A DNA stretch of 64,000 nt from assembly GCF_902506425.1 (NCBI RefSeq), contig NZ_LR732469.1:1367001-1431000 (forward strand), given 5' to 3'. This stretch comes from Novosphingobium sp. 9U. GTDB lineage: Bacteria; Pseudomonadota; Alphaproteobacteria; Sphingomonadales; Sphingomonadaceae. Shown here piece after piece: positions 22,558 to 30,475 of this stretch. The translations under genes and the position numbers were made by a program. The notes under the pieces are model-generated. The model ran no database searches and was not told the origin of the DNA. It saw only the letters and a program-made list of their open reading frames with translations. Position 1 is the stretch's first letter; every line of letters begins with the position of its first letter.

Positions 22558-23490
22558 ATGCGTCGTGCAATCATCGTTTCTTTTCTGCTTCTTGGCAGCG
22601 CCGCAAACGCGCAGTCTGACGTTTGTGGGATGTCGTCGGCCTTTAGTCAGCCCGACGATGGCGGGAAGAAATCCGTTGCGGTCTGGTCGGATAAGAGCGG
22701 CAAGGCGCTCCTGTTTGCCGACACCATGAACATCAACACAGATGGCACGCGGCGCTCCTACAGCGTGGATGATTTCTGGGGCGAGAAGACCGCCTTGAAC
22801 AATCTTTGCAATGCGATGTCGGATGGTTGTGCGGGTCTCACCAGCGATCAGCTTCGAACTCGTCGCATCGCCACGCAACAGGCGAAGGTAAACGGTTGGC
22901 CTGCTGCCCAGATTGCGGCGACGAAGATTTCGCCAAGCATCATATCGTTCAAGAATGGAAAGCCCTGCCCGGAAGTTGATGGCTACCTCGTCTCTGCGAC
23001 GACCTTGCACAAGGCGGGCATTTCCAACGTCTGTGACATTTTAAACTATACCGATGCACTCGCAGTGCCCGCAATCGTTCTTCCAAAGCGAGCGAGCAAG
23101 GGTGTTGCTACGCCTTTCGAAAGTCGAGGTGCGCAGATCGGCGATCTCGTGGTCACAATGTCTGGTGATGGTAAACTTATCAGATACGCCGTGGCAGGAG
23201 ACATGGGACCGTCGAAGTCGTTGGGTGAGATATCATTGGCTCTCGCAGCCGACTTAATTGGCAAGACTTCGTCCCCTGCCAACTACCTCGAAGTGCGTGG
23301 TAAGAAGCCCTATCAGGGTAAAGGCTGGCACGTTGGCAAGACCTTCACGCTGATCTTCCCGCGAACCAAGAACAGCGCCGAGCCATACATGACGCGGGAG
23401 CGCATAGAGCGCGATGCCGCAGCAGCGTTTCAGCAGTGGGGCGGTGAGAAGCGGCTGCGAGCTTGTAGTGCCGTTTACAAGCCCGGTTGA
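22558..23490 (+). CDS. Secreted GH75-like glycoside hydrolase
   Basis: 310 residues from ATG 22558, preceded by GGGGGAG. A signal peptide (RRAIIVSFLLLGSAANA) ends near residue 19. VAVWSDKSGKALLFADTM and, later, AVAGDMGPSKSLGEISLALA match the chitosanase GH75 pattern. The Asp and Glu in the latter lie nine residues apart, as do the GH75 catalytic pair. It should cut a secreted or cell-wall polysaccharide. As phage cargo it could alter the host surface or help release, but this is not shown. Its 3' end overlaps the convergent HNH gene by 16 bases. Confidence 0.6.
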   Translation: MRRAIIVSFLLLGSAANAQSDVCGMSSAFSQPDDGGKKSVAVWSDKSGKALLFADTMNINTDGTRRSYSVDDFWGEKTALNNLCNAMSDGCAGLTSDQLRTRRIATQQAKVNGWPAAQIAATKISPSIISFKNGKPCPEVDGYLVSATTLHKAGISNVCDILNYTDALAVPAIVLPKRASKGVATPFESRGAQIGDLVVTMSGDGKLIRYAVAGDMGPSKSLGEISLALAADLIGKTSSPANYLEVRGKKPYQGKGWHVGKTFTLIFPRTKNSAEPYMTRERIERDAAAAFQQWGGEKRLRACSAVYKPG

Positions 23491-23846
23491 GCGGCAGCGC
23501 GCCTGATCCAACTGCCGAGTTCCACGTCGGCCATGATGTCACGAGGATGGAGGCAGCGCGCAAGGAAGCGCTGCTCCGCCTTCGCCTTCTCGGCATTGCA
23601 CTCCTGACAGGCGGGAGCGAGGTTCGCCGGATCGTTCGCTCCGCCGAGCGACAAGGCTACGATGTGATCGAGGACCGTAGCAGCGGCGATCCGCCCTTCC
23701 GCTCGACAGTAGCGGCAGAGTGGCTCCTTATCGAGCAGAGAGCCTCTGAGGCGGCGATACGCGCGTGAATGGTCGCGCAGCGTGGCGGAACCTCCTCGGC
23801 GCTGTGCGGGGCTCCTGCGGCCAAATGTCGCGGGGATGTCGGGCAT
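23475..23846 (-). CDS. HNH endonuclease
   Basis: 123 residues. CRYC (about residues 43-46) and the later CQEC pair form a zinc site around the HNH core DHIVALSLGGANDPANL (about 59-75). Phages use such HNH proteins with terminase for DNA packaging, but here the gene lies about 4 kb from the terminases, beyond the cargo block. ATG at 23846 is 6 bases after CTAAATA, which groups it with the late genes. Confidence 0.8.
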   Translation of the reverse strand: MPDIPATFGRRSPAQRRGGSATLRDHSRAYRRLRGSLLDKEPLCRYCRAEGRIAAATVLDHIVALSLGGANDPANLAPACQECNAEKAKAEQRFLARCLHPRDIMADVELGSWIRRAAAQPGL

Positions 23847-23852
23847 ATCCGC

Positions 23853-23859
23853 TATTTAG
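23853..23859 (-). promoter_or_regulatory. Late-promoter-like element CTAAATA
   Basis: CTAAATA, 6-base spacer, then ATG at 23846 of the HNH gene. Confidence 0.45.
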
Positions 23860-23986
23860 GCAGTCGAGATGCGCCGAGAACTGCACGCCATCGCGTGAGC
23901 GGACATTCTCTGGTGTATGCCTGCCTGCAATCAGTCGTTCACCTGTCACCGATAAGGGGATGCTGGATTAGACGCGGAGGACGCCG

Positions 23987-24469
23987 ATGCTGGTTTTGAT
24001 GGTAGGTCTGCTATTTGCCGCCGCGTCCGATTTGACGGTGGACGAACCACCCACCCTCGCCTTTGGCGCTGCCATGTATTCCGAAGTGAAGTGCGCCGAC
24101 CATCGGCAGAGGTATTGCGAAAACAAAGACACCAGAGTTGGTGTCTCTGCTGCGCCGTTCTACCTCTATGATTTCGGCGACGAAATCCGAATAATATACA
24201 AGACTTCAGATTGCGGTAAGGTCTCTTACTTCACCTACAAAGATATCGCGAAACGAAGCAATCTACAGAATGTGCTTCTCGGAATGCGTTGTGAGAGGCA
24301 TAAAAATGAGGGCGTGAATGCCTCAATCTACAACCTAGACGAAATCTACGCTGCCACGCGCTACATGAAAACACGGGCGGCAGTGGTATTTGGACCTCTG
24401 AACAAGCGCTGCAAGGTTATTAGGTCAAGGTCAGGCTACCCTCTCGGCACTAAATGCCCACGAGGATGA
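23987..24469 (+). CDS. Secreted protein of unknown function
   Basis: 160 residues with a short hydrophobic N-terminus (MLVLMVGLLFAAAS) that is probably a signal peptide. The mature part contains six Cys that could pair, and no motif I can name. Start ATG 23987 is the first in frame. It lies alone on the plus strand between the HNH gene and the GTG-started gene at 24503. Probably exported; function unknown. Confidence 0.5.
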   Translation: MLVLMVGLLFAAASDLTVDEPPTLAFGAAMYSEVKCADHRQRYCENKDTRVGVSAAPFYLYDFGDEIRIIYKTSDCGKVSYFTYKDIAKRSNLQNVLLGMRCERHKNEGVNASIYNLDEIYAATRYMKTRAAVVFGPLNKRCKVIRSRSGYPLGTKCPRG

Positions 24470-24491
24470 TGTTTTCTCGCCTAACACGCGG

Positions 24492-24498
24492 ATAAATA
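24492..24498 (+). promoter_or_regulatory. Late-promoter-like element ATAAATA, plus strand
   Basis: ATAAATA, spacer TCGG (4 bases), then GTG at 24503. This is the plus-strand form of the element, with the same spacer as at the portal gene. Confidence 0.5.
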
Positions 24499-24502
24499 TC
24501 GG

Positions 24503-25261
24503 GTGAGCCACCCGCCTGCTTTTCTTCTCCTACTCGACTATCTTGAAGCTTTTGAACTACCACTTCGCCACCGGTTGCGAGAAGGCGAGATCGTTGGCGG
24601 GAAGACTCAATCTGCGGTGGCGATCCACTCGACGATCTACTGCAACGCTACCCAACCGTTGATCACCGGCTCGACGTCTGCGCACATCCGCATGGAAGCT
24701 TCTATCATCGGATGTCAGCCGGTCTGCGGCAATGTCGCGGCTGTTTCGAAGATCAGGGGAGCGGACCAACCACTTGCCCTTTCCCGTCCTCGTTCGAGGC
24801 CGAAAGCCCGCGCACGCAAGCGTAAGAAGGAACTCCCCGGCACACGACCCGCGCGATCAGCAGAGGCGATTGCTTCATCGGCAGCGAAGCTCCGGGAACA
24901 GCGTGCGGCAAGAGTTTCGGCTGTGCTGCCACTGGTTTCACAAGCTCGCGCTGAAGGGTGCGTGCTGCTCCGAGACATCTGCCTCTACCTCGACCGCATC
25001 GGCCACAAACCGCCACAAGGGGAGCGCTGGTCCCTCGGCACGCTCTCGACGATGCTCCCGCGAGATCAGGAGAAAAGAGATCGTGACGATACATCAGCGC
25101 GCCTAATTGGGCAGGCCAAGCTCGACGGCTCGACCACCAATCGCGAGATTGCCGGTTGGCTCAACGAAAGAGGCCACAGGACTGCTTACGACAAGGAGTG
25201 GACTGCCGGTAACATCAGCCGCTTTATTCGGGACCGTGCGCGGGGAGATTGCGAGCGGTGA
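24503..25261 (+). CDS. Unknown phage protein with two recombinase-like helical repeats
   Basis: 252 residues with a GTG start, chosen because it sits 4 bases after ATAAATA. The N-terminal 80 residues look unlike a known domain. A basic stretch (about 88-112) follows. Two similar C-terminal units (around RDICLYLDRIGHKPPQGERW and REIAGWLNERGHRTAYDKEW) resemble the helical repeats in recombinase and resolvase C-terminal regions that bind DNA. No catalytic domain is seen, so it is probably a DNA-binding protein. The 3' end overlaps the convergent gene by 38 bases. Confidence 0.5.
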   Translation: MSHPPAFLLLLDYLEAFELPLRHRLREGEIVGGKTQSAVAIHSTIYCNATQPLITGSTSAHIRMEASIIGCQPVCGNVAAVSKIRGADQPLALSRPRSRPKARARKRKKELPGTRPARSAEAIASSAAKLREQRAARVSAVLPLVSQARAEGCVLLRDICLYLDRIGHKPPQGERWSLGTLSTMLPRDQEKRDRDDTSARLIGQAKLDGSTTNREIAGWLNERGHRTAYDKEWTAGNISRFIRDRARGDCER

Positions 25262-25844
25262 TCGTCTGCGTTCGGATCAATTGCGTCGCGAGATTGATGA
25301 TGGCGCTGTGGATCGGCGCGAGCGATGCCGGTGTGACGATCTTGTCAGCGCTCGTGCCGGTTTCGACATCTTCGACGGCAGCGAAGTCGAGGAACGGAGG
25401 AGGCGCGCGGTTGGATACGATCACGCGCCGGGTCGGCAGAACCGTGAGGCGGTCGGTCGAGGCAGGCGCTCCGTCTGCATCGGTCATCGAGATCGGTCCC
25501 GCGCTTGCGAGCACGCGCAGATTGCCCGCCACCCACACGTCCTTCCCGTTCGGCAGTATCTCCGCCATCTCCAGACGGAGCGCCTTGTCGGCTTGCGCGT
25601 AGAGCGTCTCCGTGGTCGTGCCGCTAATGGTGAAGAGCACGTGCGGATCAGCGCCCTCGATCACCGCCCCTGCCGTGCTGTGGACCACCGTGCGGTCGTG
25701 CTTGCGGAAGATGGTCAACGCGAAGGTGCGGCCAGTGAGCGCGATTGGATGTTCGTCGCCATCGGCGAATGCCAGTTCAGCGCTGAAAGCCTCACCAGCA
25801 AAGAGGGTGGCATCACCGGAGAGCGAGAAGCGCGAGTTGATCAT
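25224..25844 (-). CDS. Phage structural-type protein (baseplate/fibre-associated), unknown
   Basis: 206 residues from ATG 25844; an upstream frame extension to 25910 is ignored because the CTAAATA element lies between. The protein is beta-rich (RFSLSGDATLFAGEAF, FALTIFRKHDRTVV) and resembles proteins found beside tail fibre genes, so a virion or fibre role is likely but unproven. It lies far from the tail cluster. The late-type element upstream supports expression with structural genes. Confidence 0.55.
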   Translation of the reverse strand: MINSRFSLSGDATLFAGEAFSAELAFADGDEHPIALTGRTFALTIFRKHDRTVVHSTAGAVIEGADPHVLFTISGTTTETLYAQADKALRLEMAEILPNGKDVWVAGNLRVLASAGPISMTDADGAPASTDRLTVLPTRRVIVSNRAPPPFLDFAAVEDVETGTSADKIVTPASLAPIHSAIINLATQLIRTQTITARNLPAHGPE

Positions 25845-25852
25845 GATGAAGG

Positions 25853-25859
25853 TATTTAG
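25853..25859 (-). promoter_or_regulatory. Late-promoter-like element CTAAATA
   Basis: CTAAATA, 8-base spacer, then ATG at 25844. The longer spacer is unusual for the set. Confidence 0.45.
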
Positions 25860-25937
25860 GAAAGCACCCGCCATCGAGTTGCGCCTTGCATTATAGGATT
25901 GCCATCGCATCTCCTGTGCTCACAGAGGGGAGCGAAC

Positions 25938-26210
25938 ATGGTCAACTTTGACACACCAGAACAGCCAATCTGGACGATAGAAATCTACCGGCAGGATTAT
26001 GGTGATGTAGGTTTCTCAGGAAAACCCGCGTTCGAAATCCCGGGTGAAGCGCAATTATGCGAACTGCTTGTCGATTACTTCGAAAATCCTAAGCCACGGA
26101 CCAAGCCACCCCATACCGCTGATGTGGTGGATCAAGGTGGACGTGTCATTATGCGTGCGCATATGATTTCACAGACCGAAGCGCGCGTCGTTCCTTTGAG
26201 ATCGTCATAG
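25938..26210 (+). CDS. Small protein of unknown function
   Basis: 90 residues from ATG 25938, preceded by GGGGAG. Acidic and soluble, with WTIEIYRQDYGD near the N-terminus. No domain recognised. It is divergent from the structural-type gene at 25844 and may be part of the lysogenic cargo. Confidence 0.5.
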   Translation: MVNFDTPEQPIWTIEIYRQDYGDVGFSGKPAFEIPGEAQLCELLVDYFENPKPRTKPPHTADVVDQGGRVIMRAHMISQTEARVVPLRSS

Positions 26211-26317
26211 ATGAAAACGTCGATGTCGTAGCGTCGAGCGACCTACCCGTTTCGCTCATCTGCATCTTTGATGAAACGGAGCCATGAGGTAGACGATCTT
26301 TACGCGCGCACGCCGTG

Positions 26318-27709
26318 TTACTCACGGATTGAAGGTGTGTCCTCCACCTTCATAACGCCCACGGTTTCATCAGACTTACATACGACGATGATCTCTTCGA
26401 ACCATCCTCTAAGTTTAGCAGGCGTGAACTTAGTCAGTTCGAGGTTTTCAGCCCCCCAATTGAAAAGTGCGCGCAAGAGTGCGATTTCCGCATAATCCCC
26501 TGCCTTGCCCACCACGGCGATAACCTTCGGATCGGTTGGCGAGATTGTTCCATGGGCTAGTTCTGATCGGACGGTATAAATCTTCTTGAAGAGTTTCTTG
26601 CTCGGGTAGAATGTAAGATTATCTATCTGGCCTATGGTAAGCGCAGCCACCCGTTCGGAAACACTTTCAGCGATGTCTTCGACCTTTTCGGTAAGTGTCA
26701 GGCGCTCTATCGCGGTTATGAACTTGACCACTCTAGTGCTTGGCGAGGGGTCTCTTACGGCTTCCCCAAACCATTGCGCGACATCGAGAAGCCGCTGAGA
26801 AACCGGTCGAACAAGATCAGGATTAACGCGAGACTGAAGTATGAGGCCCGCTTGTTCGAGCCCGTGATCCATGTCTCTGGCAAGTTGATCCGGCCAATCG
26901 TCGGGAAGTGTGCCGCCACGCATTCGCCAACCAGTTGTGATTGACAGTCCGCCCGTTGGTTCGTTGCGCGCTATGGCTGCTGTGCGGTCGAAGTGGCCGA
27001 ACTGCCCAGCTACGGACATCTCCCTTGCGCCCCGCCAACCTATTAGCGCCTGAAGTAGGTCTAGGGCGGATGATGCGGCAGTAAGCGCGATCTCCTCCGA
27101 ACGAGAGGGAGCACAATCAGCGACCGTGACTTGTGCGAACCATTGATAGCCTTTGTAGTGCGCAAGCGCGCGGCTGATGTGATCACGGTCCCTTTTATCC
27201 TTTGTGAATTCGCCTGATCTTTCCCGATCAAGCGCCACCTTTAGCGCGCTCTTTGCCTCTCTCCGACTTATGAAGCGCACAGGCCCAAGGCTCACGCCAC
27301 CGCCCTTCGAAAAGGTTGATAGTTGGCAAGGGATGAAGTGAGTGCGGCTTACAAACTGCTTTTTAGATAGCTTGACAGTTTCGCTCAACGCACGAGAAAC
27401 ATTCTTGTGATTGACTTCGATGCCCTCGGTGCCAAACTTTGGCATCAGCACAGTCTCCAGTATTCTTCTGGTCGCCGTGTGATCCGCTCTTAGAAGAATC
27501 CGTCCAGACTTCATTGCGGATGCATTCAGGGCCGATAACGCCTCCCAGCCATCGTCACCTGTGTAAAAGAAGCCGCTTCCGGGCGGACCATCTATCTTCT
27601 TAAACCAGTTATCTTTGTTTGGCCGCTGCCCCGCCCTAAATGCTTCACGTTCGCGGATGATGCCAGCGAACAGAATCTTGACGTTCTGAACATCGGTTGG
27701 CTTGGTCAT
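26318..27709 (-). CDS. ApeA-like HEPN protein, probable antiphage RNase
   Basis: 463 residues. The C-terminal third has ITAIERLTLTEK followed by YTVRSELAHG, with the HEPN pair R381-SELA-H386 (R-x4-H), as in ApeA/Apea-type HEPN proteins. The N-terminal 300 residues are of unknown fold and could sense infection. HEPN proteins of this family cut RNA, often tRNA, upon phage infection; that role is inferred from the motif. It is one of two HEPN proteins in this prophage. It has no late-promoter-like element and lies among plus-strand cargo genes on the minus strand. Confidence 0.62.
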   Translation of the reverse strand: MTKPTDVQNVKILFAGIIREREAFRAGQRPNKDNWFKKIDGPPGSGFFYTGDDGWEALSALNASAMKSGRILLRADHTATRRILETVLMPKFGTEGIEVNHKNVSRALSETVKLSKKQFVSRTHFIPCQLSTFSKGGGVSLGPVRFISRREAKSALKVALDRERSGEFTKDKRDRDHISRALAHYKGYQWFAQVTVADCAPSRSEEIALTAASSALDLLQALIGWRGAREMSVAGQFGHFDRTAAIARNEPTGGLSITTGWRMRGGTLPDDWPDQLARDMDHGLEQAGLILQSRVNPDLVRPVSQRLLDVAQWFGEAVRDPSPSTRVVKFITAIERLTLTEKVEDIAESVSERVAALTIGQIDNLTFYPSKKLFKKIYTVRSELAHGTISPTDPKVIAVVGKAGDYAEIALLRALFNWGAENLELTKFTPAKLRGWFEEIIVVCKSDETVGVMKVEDTPSIRE

Positions 27710-27979
27710 TGTTGATCACCTAGCTTCTTGGCAGATTCCATAGGGTGAAACCATTTGTCCAAACGCGCAAGCCCTGCTGCGCTTGACCCATGTCGCGGGG
27801 TCTAACTCACGATCCTCGCGGTAGACCAGTCGTGTAGTTGCCGCCCTATGGGACGGCTAACTCCGTAATCCAGATGTAAGGCGGCAAGGCCGTAGAATGC
27901 TAACCATTTCGAAAGTTATGCCGTCGATGTTAGCCTCGTTTGTCCGCTGATACAGCCAGACAGCATGGAGAATAACTAG
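27710..27979. other. Gap between ApeA-like gene and small membrane protein gene
   Basis: 270 bases without a credible gene. It must hold the promoters for the two genes that diverge from it. I see no repeat or hairpin that stands out. Confidence 0.4.
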
Positions 27980-28270
27980 ATGTTCGAGGCCATCGACCAA
28001 CTCGCTCGCATCGTCGGCTATGGGACGATCATCGTTGGCATCATCTGGTTTCTCGGCAAGGTCGCGGATGATAAGGCTGCTCACAGAGCGGCAATGGCGG
28101 ATCGAGAATATCTGAATGAGATGCGGAAGCGCGATCCGGCTGCGTATGACAAGGAAATGTGGTGGCGCGACAACATGCGACGCAAAGAACAGGGGCTGAT
28201 GACGGACCCAGAGTTCGAGCGGCAAGGTAGGAAAATGGCACAGAGCCTTCGCGAAAACGGGCTGCTCTGA
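27980..28270 (+). CDS. Small membrane protein of unknown function
   Basis: 96 residues with one membrane helix (about residues 12-30, ARIVGYGTIIVGIIWFLGK) and a charged, probably helical C-terminal tail. No family recognised. It precedes structured RNA B by about 130 bases. Small single-span proteins of this kind are common in prophage cargo as effectors or exclusion proteins, but no role can be assigned. Confidence 0.55.
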   Translation: MFEAIDQLARIVGYGTIIVGIIWFLGKVADDKAAHRAAMADREYLNEMRKRDPAAYDKEMWWRDNMRRKEQGLMTDPEFERQGRKMAQSLRENGLL

Positions 28271-28361
28271 AGCTTTCGCCGTGATCGTAAGGCTGTGTAG
28301 ATCGTCGTCTAAATGACGGCGGAGATGGCGTAGCTTCGAGCAAGCTTACGCGCTTCCCGCT

Positions 28362-28393
28362 CTCTGCCTTATTTCGTTCTCTCTGCCTTATTT
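28362..28393 (+). repeat. Tandem 13-base repeats upstream of structured RNA copy B
   Basis: CTCTGCCTTATTT at 28362-28374 and 28381-28393, 19 bases apart. They match in place and core (TGCCTTATTT) the repeats at 5120-5153. Function unknown. Confidence 0.6.
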
Positions 28394-28405
28394 TGGAAGA
28401 TGAAT

Positions 28406-29080
28406 ATGGCAGGGAAGATCGCGAGTGCGGTATTCTCACCTTTACATACCACCACACGGAAGAATGCGGATTACCGTGACCGCGAACCTGCCTCGGAGTT
28501 TGAAGCTGAAAGGCGACTTTGGAGGGGATGTTAGGTGGAACGGCGCGAGTGTCGAGCGCAGGCGGTCAAGCTGCCGATCAGGGACACTGTTGCGGAGATT
28601 TGTCGTCTGCCGCAGCACCAAGACGTGCGCTCTATCTATCGCTGATAACGCACGGTCCCATGATCGTCAGAGTAAACGGCGGCGGCATGGGGCGATACAC
28701 CACCGTTGTTGATCTTCCTGCCTATCCGTGTTGGGGGCGGGACACGATCAGGTAGAGTGCGAAGAGGAAGGTATACCGGGCAACCGCCTTCCACATAAGA
28801 ACCTTCGCAAGCCACAGTTTCGACCGAGCTAGGATGAAATCATCTACCCCCTGAATCTTGAAAGCTTCGATCCTCAGTGATCGTGGAGTGAGGTTGCTCA
28901 CTCCTTTATATCAGCCTTTCAAGGTTCAGGGGGATAGAGTTGTTTCTTCCCTTCGCAGGATGAGTGATTAAGTCTTAACTCTGTGTCTTTATAGTTTATC
29001 TTGAACTCGCTACTCAATGGTTCGTGAACGCGGCAGCGTGAACGGACCAGTAGATGTAGCAGGACAAGCGTAACTTGGCC
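28406..29080 (+). ncRNA. Large structured RNA element, copy B
   Basis: Homologue of copy A. Matching stems: TTGCGG 28590-28595 with CCGCAG 28610-28615 (14-base loop, as in A); CGTGCG 28624-28629 with CGCACG 28649-28654; an 18-bp stem 28847-28864 with 28916-28933; and a GGTTCGT...GGACC stem at 29019-29048. In the first two, the arms differ from copy A but still pair (A-U to G-C, and G-C to U-A). Loops differ in sequence but keep their length. The first frame here and the one in A are of different lengths and broken by insertions, so protein coding is unlikely. A membrane protein gene starts 32 bases after the end. Confidence 0.75.
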
Positions 29081-29111
29081 TTCGGACATACAAGTCAGCA
29101 ATCGAGAACTA

Positions 29112-29774
29112 ATGGCATCCAAGTTGTTCCTCTTTGCCCTTGGCCTCATATCGCTCTTCTGTGCTGTAGCGGCCCATGGCTGGTGGAGTGCGCCGTTTGT
29201 CGCCACTGGCTTCGTCGCTGCCTTCCTCATTGAAAACTCAGTTCGGCAAGGTCGCTTCGACGACTGGAAGACCTACTTAGGAGTTCCAGTCGTCTGCTTC
29301 GCCATTCTTGCGATCGGTGTTCCTTCGATGTTCAAAAGCGACAACGAACACGACGCGCACATCACCGCTTTCGATAAGCTCAAGGTATCCGAGGGCATTC
29401 TCAAGAAGGGCACCGCAGGTGATCTCACTCTCATCAGAGATCACCAGTCGAGCTTGTCGTTGCTATGTGCAGATAACGCGGGGAAGGGATCGTATCAAAC
29501 ATGCATTCGGGACGGCTTACAACAGGCGTTTGGAAAGCGCGTGACTGTCTATCACGAACCCGAATTTCAGAGAGTAGTGCGGCGAGCGAAAATCTATGAG
29601 GTGCGCTACGAGGGTCGAAAACTGATCCGTTATGACAAGATGGCGGAGAACATCATCTATCGTAGAGATAGAAACGCGAAGTCAGACCATGACTTTATGA
29701 TAATGATCTTCTTATCTTTGATCTGCTCACTCATATATGTCGCACTTAGGCGAACGTTGCAGCTTGCCACCTGA
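29112..29774 (+). CDS. Membrane protein of unknown function downstream of structured RNA B
   Basis: 220 residues. Three N-terminal hydrophobic segments (about residues 3-20, 24-42 and 56-74) and one at the C-terminus (about 194-213) flank a soluble domain. No known family. Its place just after structured RNA B parallels the HEPN gene after copy A. It may be regulated by the RNA, or simply lie next to it. Confidence 0.6.
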   Translation: MASKLFLFALGLISLFCAVAAHGWWSAPFVATGFVAAFLIENSVRQGRFDDWKTYLGVPVVCFAILAIGVPSMFKSDNEHDAHITAFDKLKVSEGILKKGTAGDLTLIRDHQSSLSLLCADNAGKGSYQTCIRDGLQQAFGKRVTVYHEPEFQRVVRRAKIYEVRYEGRKLIRYDKMAENIIYRRDRNAKSDHDFMIMIFLSLICSLIYVALRRTLQLAT

Positions 29775-29851
29775 TAGTGCGCTCGCCCTGATCGGCCATA
29801 TCTAGGAAGAATGAGCGTCGGCTAGGTGATGGACTACCCGAGGCTCAAGGT

Positions 29852-29866
29852 GGTCGAAATTCGACC
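29852..29866. repeat. Perfect inverted repeat in intergenic space
   Basis: GGTCGAA (29852-29858) and TTCGACC (29860-29866), separated by one base. It lies between the membrane protein stop and the late-promoter-like element at 29894. It could be an operator; the single-base loop is too short for a good RNA hairpin. Confidence 0.35.
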
Positions 29867-29893
29867 TCAAACGCCGCTTGTGGAGGCGTCAAG

Positions 29894-29936
29894 ATAAATA
29901 CCTCGTAGGAAAGTGATGAGGCTCTCCTACGAGGAG
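29894..29936 (+). promoter_or_regulatory. Late-promoter-like element overlapping an RBS-sequestering hairpin (HNH gene)
   Basis: ATAAATA (29894-29900) is followed at once by CCTCGTAGGA (29901-29910), a 14-base loop and TCCTACGAGG (29925-29934), a perfect 10-bp stem. The Shine-Dalgarno GAGGAG (29931-29936) is in the 3' arm and pairs with the CCTC right after the element. The plan matches that at the tail tube gene on the other strand. Confidence 0.65.
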
Positions 29937-29944
29937 TCTTTCAT

Positions 29945-30475
29945 GTGTTCCACCAATCTATCACCGTCGCCAACGCGACCGCAATATTCACTTGCCTACC
30001 CATACCCGGTCATCCCGGCTATTTCGCGGACGATCTCGGAAACATCTACACGAACAAGCGCGGCAAACTAAAGAAGCTTATCCCGGCACTCGACCGCAGC
30101 AACGGCTATCTCAAGGTCAACATCTACGAGCAAGGTCGCCGTCGAAACCGATATGTCCACCACCTGATCGCCCTCACGTTCATCGGCGAGCGTCCTGCGG
30201 GTTTGCTGGTCTGCCACAATCCCGATCCCCGTAAGACAAACAATCGGGCAGAGAATCTCGTTTACCAGACCCGGCTCGACAATGCCGCAGATAGCATCAG
30301 GGACGGCACCCTGCCCCGTGCTCGGCGAAAACTTGATTACTCGAAGGCAGAAGCGATCCGTGCCTTGCACGACGATGGTGTGAGCACTGTCGAGATCGCC
30401 CGCCGCTACGATGTCAGCACGGATTGCATCCAGAAAGTGATCTCATGGCGCTCGTGGCGCGGACAGAAGCCGTGA
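29945..30475 (+). CDS. NUMOD4/HNH homing-endonuclease-like protein
   Basis: 176 residues from GTG 29945. PGYFADDLGNIYTNKRG (about residues 24-40) is a NUMOD4-type motif. RYVHHLIALTFIGERP and CHNPDPRKTNNRAENL form the HNH core. A C-terminal helix-turn-helix (VSTVEIARRYDVS) probably binds the target DNA. Such genes spread as homing elements. The hidden ribosome site upstream suggests that the protein is made only from late transcripts, as known for I-TevI of T4. Confidence 0.78.
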   Translation: MFHQSITVANATAIFTCLPIPGHPGYFADDLGNIYTNKRGKLKKLIPALDRSNGYLKVNIYEQGRRRNRYVHHLIALTFIGERPAGLLVCHNPDPRKTNNRAENLVYQTRLDNAADSIRDGTLPRARRKLDYSKAEAIRALHDDGVSTVEIARRYDVSTDCIQKVISWRSWRGQKP

